Source: Coniochaeta sp. PMI_546
Taxonomy: Eukaryota > Ascomycota > Sordariomycetes > Coniochaetales > Coniochaetaceae
Direction of reading: 5' to 3'
DNA: 61,799 bases
NCBI GenBank assembly: GCA_021432605.1
Contig: MU271155.1
Location: 605,206-667,004 of the forward strand
The notes under the pieces are model-generated. The model saw nothing but the letters and a program-made list of their open reading frames with translations. It was not told the DNA's origin and made no database searches. Positions within the stretch are counted from its first letter, which is position 1. Each line of letters starts with the position of its first letter. This document shows, one piece after another, positions 12,261 through 23,936 of the stretch. The translations under genes were made by a program, and so were the position numbers.

Positions 12261-12690
12261 ATGACCCGCGCACAACAGACTATCTCGATTGCGCTTCTCG
12301 TGAGCTCGGTACGTTACCCCTGTAGATATTGCGTTGATCGCCATTGCTAACCGCACTGCTCCAACAGCTCTACCTATCTCTCTACCTCGAGCTCGTTCCT
12401 CTCCCCACCGTGGTCCAGAAAGACATTGTTCCAGTTGTAAGCACACAAAGCGCCCTTCCTTCCCGCTCCACGAGTACTCCCTACCGGTAACATCCAGGCG
12501 ACTAACGTACCGTGCTTTATCAAACCAGCTCCCGTTCTGGCTCCTCGTTTCTTTCGGCGCCTATCTGCTCTTCCGTCTCGGCTGGGGCGTTCTGACATTC
12601 AACGACGTGCCTGAAGCACACAAGGAGATCATGACAGAGATTGAAATGGCTAAGGCAGACCTACGCACTCTTGGCGTCGATGTCGACTAG
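12261..12690 (+). CDS. DPM3: Dolichol-phosphate mannosyltransferase subunit 3
   Basis: Three exons: 12261-12308, 12368-12436, 12529-12690 (279 bp, 92 residues, the usual DPM3 length). Two membrane helices are visible: residues about 5-25 (ISIALLVSSLYLSLYL) and about 38-57 (LPFWLLVSFGAYLLFRLGWG). A cytosolic coiled-coil-like tail follows, ending in EAHKEIMTEIEMAKADLRTL, a family signature. DPM3 sits in the ER membrane and tethers the catalytic subunit DPM1. The complex makes dolichol-phosphate-mannose for N-glycans, O-mannosylation and GPI anchors. Both introns are GT-AG. The gene is compact and would be missed by single-exon ORF calling because exons 1 and 2 are only 48 and 69 bp. Confidence 0.93.
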
Positions 12691-13024
12691 CTCAGCTCGC
12701 AGACATGGTGAAGTACTGGGTCCATTGTCACGGAAGTCACAAGTTCCGGTCCGGATCAGGCACGGAGAGCTTGCTATATTTTGGTATCGGGAAAAAAGGA
12801 CTACCGAGGCACCAATAACAATATGCAACACAATGTCAACATGTTCCATGTTTCCCATGCTTGGCCACACGTCTTTCGTTAAGCCAAAATTGCATGATAA
12901 GAACGCCTTCCGGTGCCTCGGTTGCACGGTCTGTTGCACCTAGTTGCGACGCCCAGTGACTTGAGGACCCCACGACCAACCAACATGGGACATAACCTGA
13001 ACATCCGCCACCGTCGATGAGTAG
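12691..13024. other. Convergent intergenic region
   Basis: These 334 bp separate the DPM3 stop codon from the stop codon of the minus-strand gene that begins at 15,267. They can only hold two 3' UTRs. I see no coding potential or RNA gene. Confidence 0.4.
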
Positions 13025-15267
13025 TCATCCTCTCCGGTCTCCAGCCAGCAGCGTTACAATGGTCTCGGCAGCGTTTACAACATCTCCGCCTCGTTGTAAG
13101 AGTTTATCAAACAGGGCGGTGATATTTGACAACTTGGTTCTTTCGTCTGCACGATGCCCTAAATAGGCACAAGTTAGCACGATTGCACAAATCTTGGCGC
13201 CCAGCTTAAGAGTTAAGTCTTACATTTCCCAGGCAGACTGACCAGAGCCCGTATCTGGCTTGTCGCTTCTCCACTCCAGTCAAATTCGATGCGCCACTGT
13301 ATTCTGAGTACCGACACATCCGTTTTAGTCGTGATACCAGATCCCTTTCCTTGCGCTGAAGATGGGACTGCCAAGTCCATCCACAATTGTCCCATATAAG
13401 GCAGTAGGTCGTCCGTGTTGACTAAGCTACCGATGCAGTCGGCGGAATTGTCGCTATCGGCATCGTTCTCTTCACCGTCCTTAGAGTGATCGTCCACCCC
13501 GCTGCCAGTTTGGTATTTCTGCCGCCATCCATTTCCACCTGCCTTCACACGCGCAACAGTTCGTATCACCGCATCAGGAGTGCCGAGCTCACGGTCAAGT
13601 GTCCGCCAGACCTTAGCGCGGCGAACGGCGACCCGAAGCCAAGAGCCCATGGCCCACGTTAGCACGCCTACATTGCGTGACAACGCACTCGACGAAGCCT
13701 TTGGGTCGGCGAGAATCTTAGCAGCAAGAGGTGATAGCTCGCCGGCGGCAGACGGCGGGTTCATAAAGGGTACGGAGATGGAGGTGACGGTATGAGTCAT
13801 TGCATTGACCGTCACATCAATGCGCGCAGAAAATAGACCGGGTGCAAAAGCAGCCTTGGCGGTGATGGAGTGATGTTGAACGAGAGCGGTATCACTGTTC
13901 AGCCCATCTTCGTTGGCGGGGTCCTTGGTTGGATATGGATCTATGGTGACGTGTGAGGTAAACGAAAGAGGCGTAAATGCTTGGAGGAAGGGGAGGGATT
14001 CCCGTGCAGTCAAGGAGATTGGATGGTGAGATATTGGTTCATGTTCCGGCTCAGCGAAGATGTCTTCTTGAAAGAGTGTCGGTAGTGCGGAGGATGGCTT
14101 GCCAAAAGGCAGAAAGGATATTGGGTCTAGTGCAGCCTGGAGCCATGCTGCTGATTGACTCGTTGGACTATCTTTCTTTCGGTGGCCTAGATGCCGCTCA
14201 AGAACGTCGAAGATGTCGCTCGAGTTCCTCGCCATTACCATTTCTTTCCTGGAGAGTTGCAATTGCCGTATCCGCTCGTTCTCCTGGGCGACGACGTCCA
14301 GATCACGCTCGAGCTGCGCAACTTCAATTTGTAATGCATCTCGTTCCCGAATTTTCTCGGCCTCTGCACCAGCAGTCTCGACGCCGCGGACATTACTTGG
14401 CCTTGGCATTGGCTTTGACCTTGCCTTCACGACTTCTCTACCGCCCCTAGGAATATCATGAGGCCGTACGGTAGCCGGCAGCGGGTCAGCCTCTGTTGTC
14501 GGCAGTATGTGCTCGTCTTCATGTCGAAAGATATCTGCAGCTGGCTTCGTTGGAGGGTGTTTCATTGGGGAGCTTCGAATTTTCGCAGCCAAGGCTCTAC
14601 TCCTCCGCGGTCGGCGCGATGGCGTGCTATGTATACCTGTAGGTGGTGTGCTTGCAGCATGATCCGGATCGACTGGTGTTGGGGGTAGTTCGGGCTCCGG
14701 ATGGTCTGGCTCAGCTAGGCCAACCAGAGGCGATCGCCGTAGGACGCGACCTGCGAAGGGATTGAGTATGTCATCATCGTCATCCGCCCCTGGAGGAGGT
14801 AAAGGACGGGTTCTGGGTTTCACTGGTGTTCGTTTCGGCCGATCTGCCATAGCTCCTCCAAGCTGTTTTGTTGGAGATCGCGACGACCCGGAAGCCGACC
14901 TCTGATACAAGCTTGCAGCGCGTTCGTGATCTTCCCTCAACTGTCTTTCAGGGCGTGGTGAAGATACCTCCAGCTGTGACTGCGAGAGAGCATCCGCTTG
15001 GCCCCCTCCATGACCTGCACTAGCATCTCGCGCCTTTGCAGGGGAGCTCAGTCTCCGGAGCAAGATGTCGGGATTGTGTCTGGAGAGACTTGCTTTGGTC
15101 GGTGACGCGAAAGATGCCCGCGTCGACCTGGACGCGTTGTCTTGCGGACCATCGATATGGGCATTCTGTAGGGAAGAGGGAGGTTCTGATGGTGTCCTTG
15201 TTGTTGACTCCACTGGCGGTGCCGTCAATGGTGACGTTTTGCGCCGTTTGGGTGCCGATGTCTCCAT
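13025..15267 (-). CDS. Conserved fungal protein with disordered N-terminus and coiled coil; nuclear-looking, function unassigned
   Basis: Two exons: 15267-13224 and 13158-13025 (2178 bp, 725 residues). The start is METSAPKRRKTSP; an in-frame upstream ATG at 15,414 exists but its product looks like leader sequence. The small last exon is needed: the donor GGGAAAT|gtaag joins to GG, giving PGKWHRADERTKLSNITALF and a helical C-terminus ending LLAGDRRG. The first 330 residues are disordered and rich in Ser/Pro/Arg, with KRRK and RRPRR basic clusters and several SPTK/SPMK phosphosite-like motifs. An acidic/basic coiled coil follows (AEAEKIRERDALQIEVAQLE, then ERDLDVVAQENERIRQLQLS). The C-terminal half is globular. 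Many SP/TP sites and basic patches suggest a nuclear, CDK-regulated protein. A kinetochore or chromatin role is possible, but I cannot match it to a named family. Confidence 0.8.
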
Positions 15268-15863
15268 CGCCGATGTTGATAATAGAATCTTCTTGATCAA
15301 ATCATAGTCGCGACTGGTGTAAGAGCAGATCGTATGGAATTGGTGTGAGCAGCCGCATTCGTCGCACTCGATGGGTATGGTTGTATTGTTGCCATCATGT
15401 CCTGAACGTCGCACTTGAAGATGCAGGTCCCTTACCTTACCATACCGGTCGTGGACAGAATAGGTATCTTAGCCGCGACGCGTTGTGCCAGAGCTTCACG
15501 TGTTGCTGTTCCCGGCTTAGTAATGGATGATACACAACCTACCTTAGTTTGGTGAGGTAGTCGCCATTGCTGACTCATCCGGCTTTTCCCGTACATACAC
15601 GCACTGTGGTGCTGTGATACTACACGCGTACCGTACATGTAGTAAGATCCAGGCACTGCCAGTGGACTAAGCGGGTGGGGGCCCAGGTGGGGATCAGACA
15701 AAACGTCACTCCCACCAACGTCACTTCCCCGTCCATTCCCTCTTAACCCCATACAAAGTCCCTGGCAGTTCAGGTTATTCCTCTACGTCAACGTTCGTTT
15801 TCGACTTACCATCATTATCCAGCTCATGAGCCGATACCTTCACTCCACCAAGCTTCTATCGAG
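15268..15863. promoter_or_regulatory. Divergent promoter region
   Basis: This 596 bp gap separates two divergent start codons. It contains CCTTACCTTACC (about 15,430-15,441), another copy of the ACCTT motif seen in other intergenic gaps. A pyrimidine-rich leader precedes 15,864. No gene is supported. Confidence 0.4.
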
Positions 15864-16790
15864 ATGCGGAGGACTCTCCTAAACTCTCGCGCGGCGAGGT
15901 CTTTGACCCAGACTCTGCACCATGGCCAACCACGGCGCATGTTTGCGACGCCTCCTATCAAAAGTCAGACACAACCCGAGCCCCTAGATACCTCCAACGA
16001 GCAAGCAACGCCCCTTGGGCCCTATTACGACAGCATCATTCGCGATCCCCAGCCAATTCCAGAAGCAAAACCAGAGGAACCCCCGACGACGGCGACCGAT
16101 GATGTGCCAGCACCTTCCCCGAAAGCACCGCGTGGTCGCAAGCCTAAAGAGGACACGTCCAAGAAGGCGACAGCTACTACCACCTCCTCCGAACCGCCAA
16201 TACCGACACCCTCCGCAGACACACCATCATCTGGAGAGGCAAAAGCCCGCGTCATCTTTGGCTCCAGCCTTGCCGGGCCGGCCGAGCGTGCAGAACGGCT
16301 AGCCGCAATCCGCCGGCACAGTCGTATTGTCGCGGGCGTCATGGTGCCTCCGCGACCTGAAGAGCCGGACAACTGTTGCATGAGCGGATGCGTCAACTGC
16401 GTGTGGGATCGTTATCGCGACGAGATGGAGTGGTGGGCCACTGCCAACGCCGAGGCCGACCGCAGGCTCCGGGCACAAGAGGCCGGAGTTGAAGCGACCG
16501 CTGCAGCGGAGAGCGCTACTACAAGCTCACCAGCTGTGGCCGGTGGTTCATCCATGGGAATAGCTGGCAGTGGCGCTGCTGCTATTGCAAGCATGGACGA
16601 AGATGGAGGCGGCTCGGTCGGCAGTTGGGACATCGACAATGTTGCGGGCCAAGGTGTTGGAGGGACCCTAACCAAAGACTTCTGGGACGAGGAGCTGTAC
16701 AAGAACGTCCCTGTCGGCATTCGAGAGTTCATGAAGCAGGAGAAGAGACTAAAGCAGAAGCACATGAAGGAGGGCACTTTTGGCGGCTGA
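15864..16790 (+). CDS. Oxidoreductase-like domain protein, mitochondrial
   Basis: Single exon, 308 residues. The N-terminus (MRRTLLNSRAARSLTQTLHHGQ, no acidic residues, several Arg) is a good mitochondrial presequence. A Pro/Ser/Thr/Lys-rich linker follows. The conserved core is PPRPEEPDNCCMSGCVNCVW followed by DRYRDEMEWW (about residues 161-191), the cysteine-rich signature of the oxidoreductase-like N-terminal family (PF09791; yeast YPL107W and human OXLD1 are members). The C-terminal part after an Ala/Gly/Ser-rich stretch keeps a conserved DELYKNVPVGIREFMKQEKR-like segment, which is common in the fungal members. The biochemical role is not established; the four cysteines suggest metal or redox chemistry. 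Confidence 0.85.
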   Translation: MRRTLLNSRAARSLTQTLHHGQPRRMFATPPIKSQTQPEPLDTSNEQATPLGPYYDSIIRDPQPIPEAKPEEPPTTATDDVPAPSPKAPRGRKPKEDTSKKATATTTSSEPPIPTPSADTPSSGEAKARVIFGSSLAGPAERAERLAAIRRHSRIVAGVMVPPRPEEPDNCCMSGCVNCVWDRYRDEMEWWATANAEADRRLRAQEAGVEATAAAESATTSSPAVAGGSSMGIAGSGAAAIASMDEDGGGSVGSWDIDNVAGQGVGGTLTKDFWDEELYKNVPVGIREFMKQEKRLKQKHMKEGTFGG

Positions 16791-17135
16791 GTGATACCCT
16801 TATTATAATTTTGGCTTGGCTTTAGCAAGGCGTTTCTACAAATCTTTCCGTATAGACCGGCGCCGCCTTGCCTTTATTCTTTTTTGCCCACATAAGCGGT
16901 CGGTACAAATACCCCTTTACCTATCCCTCCTTTAACGCCTTGTGGAACCGTGTCCTGCCCAATCGTGGTGCAGGCAATGCCAAGCTCTACGAAGACTATT
17001 AGAAAACATAGAGCCTGCAGAGCTCTTTTGCATATGTGAGGCTGTCTGTCCCTTCCGTTTGAAGCACTTCTGCATGCGGATTCCAGCCAATAACTTCTCA
17101 GCGCGTGGTCTTCAGCACTACCCTGATCAATCCTC
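16791..17135. other. Convergent intergenic region
   Basis: These 345 bp lie between two convergent stop codons. I see only 3' UTR-like sequence, T-rich just after 16,790. No gene is supported. Confidence 0.4.
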
Positions 17136-17949
17136 CTATTTCGCACTTCCGGTCTTGTTCTTCTGCTCGGCTGCTAGCCGGTCGTGCTCATCGATGTCTA
17201 TGGCCTCCCAGGGGTAGCAGATCCAAACATCACCAACGGTGCGAGCCGCCTTGTATCGATCCTCGGCAATCATGTCTTCTGGCAAAGTGCCCTTCTTTTG
17301 CTTGTCCTTGTTCTGTCGGTCGCCAGCGTCAGTTCCCTGTACGCTGACCACTTGCCTACATCACACAAATATGTTGATCACACTTACATGTAGTACGAAG
17401 ATGCTGAAGTGCGTCTTCTCGTTGGAGCCAAGCTTGATCCTGGCCTCCTCCACATCCTTCTCAAGCTCCTTGACGGCATACTCGAGCGTGGTCCGGGTGT
17501 CGTCGACCTCGTCAACGATCAGCACGCGCTTTCCAACCAGGTTGTTGATCTCGCCGAGGGCGGTGAAGTCGAGCCACTGCGTGCGCGTAACCTTGGTGCC
17601 TGGCTCTTCGACGACGTCGGTCGGCAGGCTCTCATACAACGAAAGGCCGATGGCTTGAATGGGAATGTTGGGGCTGCCGGGCGTCTTGAGGAAGCTGCGC
17701 AGGATCCGGGCAGGCACGTAGCCGCCGCCACCGATGGCGATCAGCAGCTGCGGCTTGATGGCTGACAGAATACCGGGAGCCGCCTCCTGGCAGAGCTTGT
17801 GGACCTATATAGTCGGGAAACAGGCACCTGTCAGCCCAGTATCTCGTGTGTATGTGTTTGCGCCTGCTGGCGCATCGCCTCGGATGCGAAGGAGTTTCAT
17901 CAAGCCCACAACTCACATCGTTGTACGTTACGTAGATTTTCTCAACCAT
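17136..17949 (-). CDS. Xanthine/hypoxanthine phosphoribosyltransferase
   Basis: Three exons: 17949-17917 (only 11 codons, MVEKIYVTYND), 17804-17388, 17312-17136 (627 bp, 208 residues, essentially the length of yeast Xpt1). The PRPP-binding loop is RVLIVDEVDDTRTTLEYAV (about residues 105-123). The upstream glycine-rich segment LLIAIGGGGYVPARILRSFL is also conserved, as is IPIQAIGLSLYE. The enzyme salvages purine bases by transferring them to PRPP, forming IMP or XMP in the cytosol. Base preference between hypoxanthine, xanthine and guanine is not decided by these motifs, so I give no symbol. All introns are GT-AG. Confidence 0.9.
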
Positions 17950-19579
17950 CTTGCTGGTGGTTCTGGTCTTGTCTCGGGCGAAGGTGGTCTTCGAGGTGCA
18001 GATAGTAGTAAGAGTGATAAGTGACCTTGAATGGTCTTTGGACGGGCAGTAGTAACCACCAAAGAGTAAGAGGAAAAAAAGATTTCTTTCTCAATCCAGA
18101 CACAAGACCCCACCTTTGGGGGCCGCCACAAGCCCACAATCCACCGTGACGGCGCGAACCTGGCCTTGGAAGGAGAGACGACTCACCCACCCACCTTAGA
18201 TACTGTACCCCTCCACCCCACCTACTAGTCTACCTTACTGTATCAAACCTAATTCAACTGTGACTGATCCCACCTGTTCCGCTCGGGCAGCTGCAGGGCC
18301 CACTTTACCACGAAAGCTCCACCCGGGCCGCATTTTTAAGATACCTGGAATACACTGTACACACACACACTATAAGGTACACATTGACACGCCACGGAAC
18401 GCCCCCATCCTGTTATATGTGTATAAGGTATACTAAGCTAATCCTTCCAAAGCCAGGATACTTATTGCTCAGATGAACCCTACGGTGAGTACAACACTGG
18501 CATGTTCTGTTTTCTCTATGTCGCTTGTGCCAAGGATCGTTGGGACAGTCGACGAGGTTCTCAATATCGATCCCAAGTCTATAGATTGGACGTGGGGAAA
18601 CATCGAGGATATAGATCGCTGCCCTTGTCTCTCGTGACCTTCTTCTACTCGAAAATAATGTCAGCCATCGTTCGTCCCCCAAACTAGCAGTTCTGATACT
18701 TTTCTTGCCGGTCCTTTAACAACCCTCGTGAACTGGGATCGTGGTACCGAAAGTGCCCTGAACTCAGAGGCAGATACAGGTCCCCATACTTCGGATCTGT
18801 ACGGCGAGGGCCCAATTCACAACAGCGTAGGCGGGCTTCCACATGTGCAAAATCCAAGGCCCCTACCAGAGAATAATGCTGGGCCTTCTGTCGAGGATCT
18901 GCTGTCAGAGCTCGGTACTACCATAGGAGGACAACCAAGCCGCTCAGATTTATAATGGCTCTGATATCGGCTTCATAACGTGCCTAGAGAGCATGGGGCT
19001 TCATTGCCCCGTATAATGGAGTTACAGCATCTGACCGTATAATGGAGTTACAGCATCTGAAAAACGTTGTTCGCTATGCTGCATCCGCTGATGCTGGTGT
19101 GAACGCCAGTATGGCAGAGCGGGAATAGACGGCAGAAGTTGCTCCGAAAGGCAGCCTCGGGCCCTGTCTGGCGACAAAGAACCCACGCCAGGGTCATAGG
19201 CAAGGCATCCTGTAGCGGTATAGGTTCATTTTGCTGCGAGCGCATATTGCTATCGCGATATCACCGCGCATGCGCCAGTATAGAAGGTTGTGACGAGAAC
19301 GAGGGGCGAGAAACTGGTTCTTGGTTGAGTTACTTGGATGAATAACGTAACCATGTTTGAATGCAAGAACAGGACGAATTCCCGAAAGAACCCTCTTGTT
19401 TAATGCTACTTGGGCATCAATTACTATCCTCGCCGTCGTCTGGGCGGCTGACCGTAGCCAGTGACCTGCATTGGTTGGGGTTTGACAGCTCGGGCTGATC
19501 TCTCAACCACAGCAAAAGTAGCCTTCTCACTAACGATTCCTTCCATTATTCATACTTCTGTGGCGAGGCGCAAAAACGG
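17950..19579. other. 1.6-kb intergenic region with possible gene remnant and a tandem duplication
   Basis: No intact gene is supported. On the plus strand at about 18,534-18,640 there is a protein-like segment (IVGTVDEVLNIDPKSIDWTW) ending in a stop. At 18,728-18,955 there is a 75-codon frame ending SVEDLLSELGTTIGG. Both have an ordinary coding-like composition but no family match, and could be relics of one broken gene. A CA dinucleotide run lies at about 18,357-18,370. Confidence 0.35.
19009..19060. repeat. Perfect 26-bp tandem duplication
   Basis: Two identical 26-bp copies lie head to tail: 19,009-19,034 and 19,035-19,060. Each begins ccgtataatgg and ends cagcatctga. There is no mismatch between copies, so the duplication is probably recent. 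Confidence 0.95.
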
Positions 19580-20585
19580 CTAGCTAGACTGGGAGTCGGC
19601 TCGAATGCTCCGACGCTCAGCAGCCTTTTCCCGCCGTCCATCTCTCCGCACATTGCGTCGAGAGCTTTGCAGGGACGTCTTCTTCACAGCTTTGCGTCGC
19701 CTGACTTCGCTGAATATGGCCACACTGATCCACAGGCCGCCTAGCACTCCGGCAACAACTGCATATGCAGTCTTGATCTCCTTCGACGCGCCCGCAATAC
19801 GCAAACCGAGTCCGCCATTGATTATGCCCAGGGGGATCATGATCCGGCCATTCCACAGATGAAGATGGGACCATATCTGTCTGCGGCGGAGCCTTTTGAA
19901 CTGCGAATGGTGGATGGCACCCAGGATTGGCTGGAAGAACAGGGCCGCAAACACGACGAGACCAATGATGGGGTGGTAGTTGATCCCGCTGATATTTAAC
20001 TAGACACACGTTGCCTGGTCAGTAAATGACAACAGGATCTCATCGTCAGATGGATGGTTTCGAATTACCAGACTCCCGCCAGCGACTGGGATGCGCACCT
20101 CCTGTACCAACCAGATTCCAAGGCCGACGGCGACGATGAACGAGATATATGCTACGACCTGCGTGATGCCGTGCAGCCACAGTGCTGACCGACCTGGAAT
20201 CAGCCGCATGGCCATGGCTCCGACTGGGAACAGGATGACGAAGGCCATGGCTGCTAGGATTCCGTGGATGGTTCGATAGCGTGTAGCCGTGTTGACGTCG
20301 AAGTTGACGCCGCCTCTGAAACCCCCATCCGGAAAGCCAAAGCCGCCGTTGTTCCCAGAGCCCGATCCAGATACTGCGTCGGGTGGACCGTAGCCAGACG
20401 GAGGGCCGCGGAATTGAGCCTCAACATCCGTAGCGGTTACTGAGTGTCCCGGGACAGGTCATGTCAGCAGCAGCCAAGAGACGCGGCCCAGGAGTACAGG
20501 GAGCGGCTGACTTACGCAGCCATGTGAATGCTGCCAACTTCAAGGCATGGTAGCCCTTGCTTGGTTTAGTATTCTCGGCATACAT
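19580..20585 (-). CDS. Stand-alone cytochrome b561 membrane protein
   Basis: Three exons: 20585-20516, 20439-20069, 19999-19580 (861 bp, 286 residues). The start is MYAENTKPSKGYHALKL; an in-frame ATG at 20,663 would add 26 residues. A signal-like segment (LAAFTWLLTATDVEAQ) is followed by a Gly/Phe-rich linker. Then come about five or six membrane helices with four candidate haem histidines: TIHGILAAM, LWLHGITQ, NYHPIIGLVVF and SHLHLWNGR. The tail is very basic (RRRKAVKKTSLQSSRRNVRR). Cytochrome b561 domains carry electrons across membranes. Many fungal versions are fused to a DOMON or cellobiose-dehydrogenase haem domain; this one lacks that, leaving only the electron-transfer core. Confidence 0.85.
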
Positions 20586-21657
20586 GGTAGCCTCGATGAA
20601 CAACGACAAGAAGATGGAGACAGGTTTGAGGAGAGGAGAATCGAACACAGCGCAGCGAGGCAAGAGACGGCCAAGGTTTATGCAAACAGCATCGGGTGGA
20701 TTTCAAAATGCGGAGAGCAGTCGGAACAGATATGGGCATGACTTCAGGCTGCCATCATACAAGTCTCGGAGGATGGATGGGGAGGTGCCGCCAGCTGTGA
20801 CTCTGTGAGTCTGCTCGGATGCAGCTTCTAACTTTATCGCCGGCGCCGCCAAGCCTCCCGCCATCTGAAGTACGATTGAGCTGGAGCGCTTATCGCCCAA
20901 CTTGGAAGCACGCATCAGGCACGGCAATGCTGTCTTTGTCATGTTTCAGGCTCGAGCACCGCAGCCGCATTAACCGACCTCCAGTAAAAATGCCCGATGG
21001 TCTGGGCGGCCGCGGCGGAAGTTGAGGAGCGGCACACATGCATAAATCGGCTCGGTAATGCGGGTACATCGGTCGCTTGCCCCCTCCCGATCCCGTCGGC
21101 TCCGAGACATGTTCACCGGAGTCCGGGTATTTATAATGGTGGCAAGCACTCGCTCACGGATTACTTGGGGATTCCAAATTGAGAACTCCAAAGTCAAGCA
21201 TTGACTGGCTCAAAAATGCTAAGCTTCCCTTGACCACATTGCTTGAACTAGGTTGCCGTCACCTGTTCGAACAGTATCCTTAGTCTTTCAGTGTTTGTAA
21301 GCTCTGCCGCTGCGGCTAAGTTGATTACATTCTCGCTGGCCGCTCCGAATGTATCATACGTTCTGTCCATGCAGCCCGCTCGCCTTATAAATATGTGTTA
21401 TTCACTTCTTGCACCTATCATGTAAGTAGCTATGGCAACGCGACGCAGGCATCCCACGATGATCCTATATGTATTCCAAAGAGCAAAACCAAATAATGCT
21501 GTGGGTATAAAACGCCTCCAAATGGTCCTGGTTCAGTCAAACGTGCAACTGCAACATGCTTCGCTATGCCGATATAGAAACGAGAGACCAGACCCAAACC
21601 TCCGAGTGCCATCCCAGCACGGGCAGTATCTGTGCAGTGACCGGAAACTCAGAAAGC
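20586..21657. other. Intergenic region without supported genes
   Basis: About 1.07 kb between the b561 start and the stop of the next minus-strand gene. It holds the b561 promoter and the 3' UTR of the downstream gene. Short open frames have no family resemblance, and no repeat stands out. Confidence 0.35.
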
Positions 21658-22476
21658 TCAGCTGTGGGTTGTGCCAAACCATCGACTCCTTCGCTTCGTG
21701 GTGCTTCTAGGCCTTTCTTTCTCTGCTTTATCATCCCCATCGAGTTCAAGCCGATAGCGGACGACACTTCCTCGGTCGTCATCAAAACGAACGGGGCGAC
21801 AATCCTCAGGAATAAAACAGTCCGGAACCATGTGCCGCATCACCCATCCCCGTACGCCCCTGCTCGCGGCATCGATCGCAGCGTATTCAAGCCTTCGGGT
21901 CCGGTCGCTAGTCCAGTAATGAGTTGTCTGAGGAGGAGGACTAGGATACGTCGATGCGCCGGTAGATTCCAGGCCCGCCTCATACTTGCTGTCAGAAGCA
22001 TGAGGTGATGCACCGGCAGCAAGACTGTTGTCACCATCGGTTGCACATGGCGCCTGGACATGGTGCGCGGATACCAAATGTGGGAAATGGTAAGTGCCTT
22101 TCTCCCATTTGCGATATCGTTGACAGCATGTTGTGGTCCCTACTGGCTGAATACTGTCACGGGAGACGTAAACAACGGGGCCAGATCTTGATGCCCTTCG
22201 TACGGATGATCGAGTCTGTGGACGGGATCCGGATGAAACAACCGAGGTGGAAGACCTGCGTCGAGAGTATGTCTGAGAGCTAGCGGGTGTCAACGACTCA
22301 TAACCCGAGTCTTGGCGGTGCATTCCATATGGAGTCGTAAGTGCCTCGGCTTCCTTGCCTGAATCACACCGTGTGAGCGGTTCCCGCAGTTCGGCATGAT
22401 TGAGGTTGTGGTAAGTAGTGTCTGAAGATATGCTTGCACTCGAGCGCGAGCGTGGATGTGGCGAGAGACGTGACAT
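21658..22476 (-). CDS. Conserved fungal protein of unknown function, Ser-rich with C-terminal motif
   Basis: Single exon, 272 residues from the Met of MSRLSPHPRSRSS; another in-frame ATG at 22,536 would add 20 residues. The N-terminal two thirds are Ser/Arg/Tyr-rich and disordered, with the RQDSGYESL motif common to a set of fungal proteins. The C-terminus is the conserved part: a TTHYWTSDRTRRLEYAAIDA segment, then GWVMRHMVPDCFIPEDCR, then RFDDDRGSVVRYRLEL and a basic tail. I recall this C-terminal arrangement as widespread in Pezizomycotina, but no function is known to me. The order of a disordered head and a short structured tail suggests an adaptor or regulator; this is inference only. Confidence 0.75.
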   Translation of the reverse strand: MSRLSPHPRSRSSASISSDTTYHNLNHAELREPLTRCDSGKEAEALTTPYGMHRQDSGYESLTPASSQTYSRRRSSTSVVSSGSRPQTRSSVRRASRSGPVVYVSRDSIQPVGTTTCCQRYRKWEKGTYHFPHLVSAHHVQAPCATDGDNSLAAGASPHASDSKYEAGLESTGASTYPSPPPQTTHYWTSDRTRRLEYAAIDAASRGVRGWVMRHMVPDCFIPEDCRPVRFDDDRGSVVRYRLELDGDDKAEKERPRSTTKRRSRWFGTTHS

Positions 22477-23936
22477 GACGATGGCAGTTGGGTTGCGACA
22501 TCGGCTTCTGCCCGCAAACTCACGGCAGCGGGTCAAGCCGAGAAGTCAGAGGGGAGATGCAAAAGAATGAGGGTGAACTTCTAGGCAGCTTGTCCGCCCT
22601 ACACGGCTTTTATGAGAGGTAGAGAGAAGAGAGGGGATGTAGTTTTATGGGGACAGGGAAAGTTGCGGTCTAGAGATCTCAACAATCGGAAGCTAACCAG
22701 CGCAAAGGTCAAAAAGAAGAACATGAGATCTCCATGCTATTACCACAGCAAAGGCGGGCCGTTGCGAGCGGATAGCGAATGGCAGGTCTCGATTGAGCTC
22801 CGTTGGTTAATGGCGCCTACCTTAGTAGAACCCGGGGCAAGACAAGCGTGTAATGCAAGCCGTATGTATCCGACGCCGGCCTGGTAGGCATGGCGTGGTC
22901 AAATGACTGCGGTGTGTGACCGGTCACGTAGGTGGCGGCCAGGCCGGTCCGGCCCTGAATACCCAATCGAACAATAGAAGAAGAGAATCACCCGGCGCGG
23001 GATACATGGCAGTTTAGTACATAGCAATCGGGACTGACTAGAGTCTAGTCTCTGTCGACACGATGTATGACTCTCTTGCTCGAGCTGTGCTGGACAGGAG
23101 GGTGGAGATTGATGAAGATTTCTGGAGTTTCACACTTCACAGTCTCTGGACCTTGGAGTTCAAGTTGTTGAGCGGAGCTTCCCCGCCCTCAAACACCCCC
23201 ACTTTCGTACACCTCCACTACAGACAGAACTGACCGCTCTTTGCTCAGGTAGGACCTTTGGGAGCGTAACAGGACAATAAATATCGAAACACCGAAGAAA
23301 AAGACCCATACGACGGCACATATAAGCCCCGGTCGGAATGGCACATCGGAAGGTCAAGCTAGTCGAGCCAACAACTTCAAAAAGGCACTGTCAGGTGTGG
23401 CAGGGGGAAAGGTACAGGCACAGGGAGCCAATCACTGCATTAGGAATTCACATGTCCAGACCATTTCAGGAAAGTGGATCGCTTCTAAAGTGACCTCGAC
23501 AGGCTCGACTGGGGTACTTACTCGCACTTCCAGGTTGTGCTCAATCAAGGTGCTGGCCTACACGTGTAGACGTGCTAATGTATGTACATTACTCTAACCT
23601 TATACCCAGACTCCGCGCCTGTCCGTCATTATCTTCACTTCCTTCCATGACTAACTGATGTCAGTTGCAATGGTGTATGGTGCACTTGCAATTGTCATGA
23701 TGAGTTACCTTTACGCTGTGTGGTAATTGTGCCCTGCCAGTCGTTGGGTCTTGGCAATTGTGCATTTGTCATTAGTAAGCTCGTGGTTCTCTGCGTGGAG
23801 TCCGGGAGATGTCATCCGTTGATCAGGCATATCTGTGTACACGCGAATCCTTTCGAGATATACCGTGCGCCTGCTCTAAACAAGGTAGATATCACAATAG
23901 ATTCGAGAACAATTCTGATCTCAAAACATCATATAT
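22477..23936. other. 1.46-kb divergent intergenic region
   Basis: This gap separates a minus-strand and a plus-strand start codon. I see only short, unsupported open frames. No repeat or RNA gene was recognised. Confidence 0.35.
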
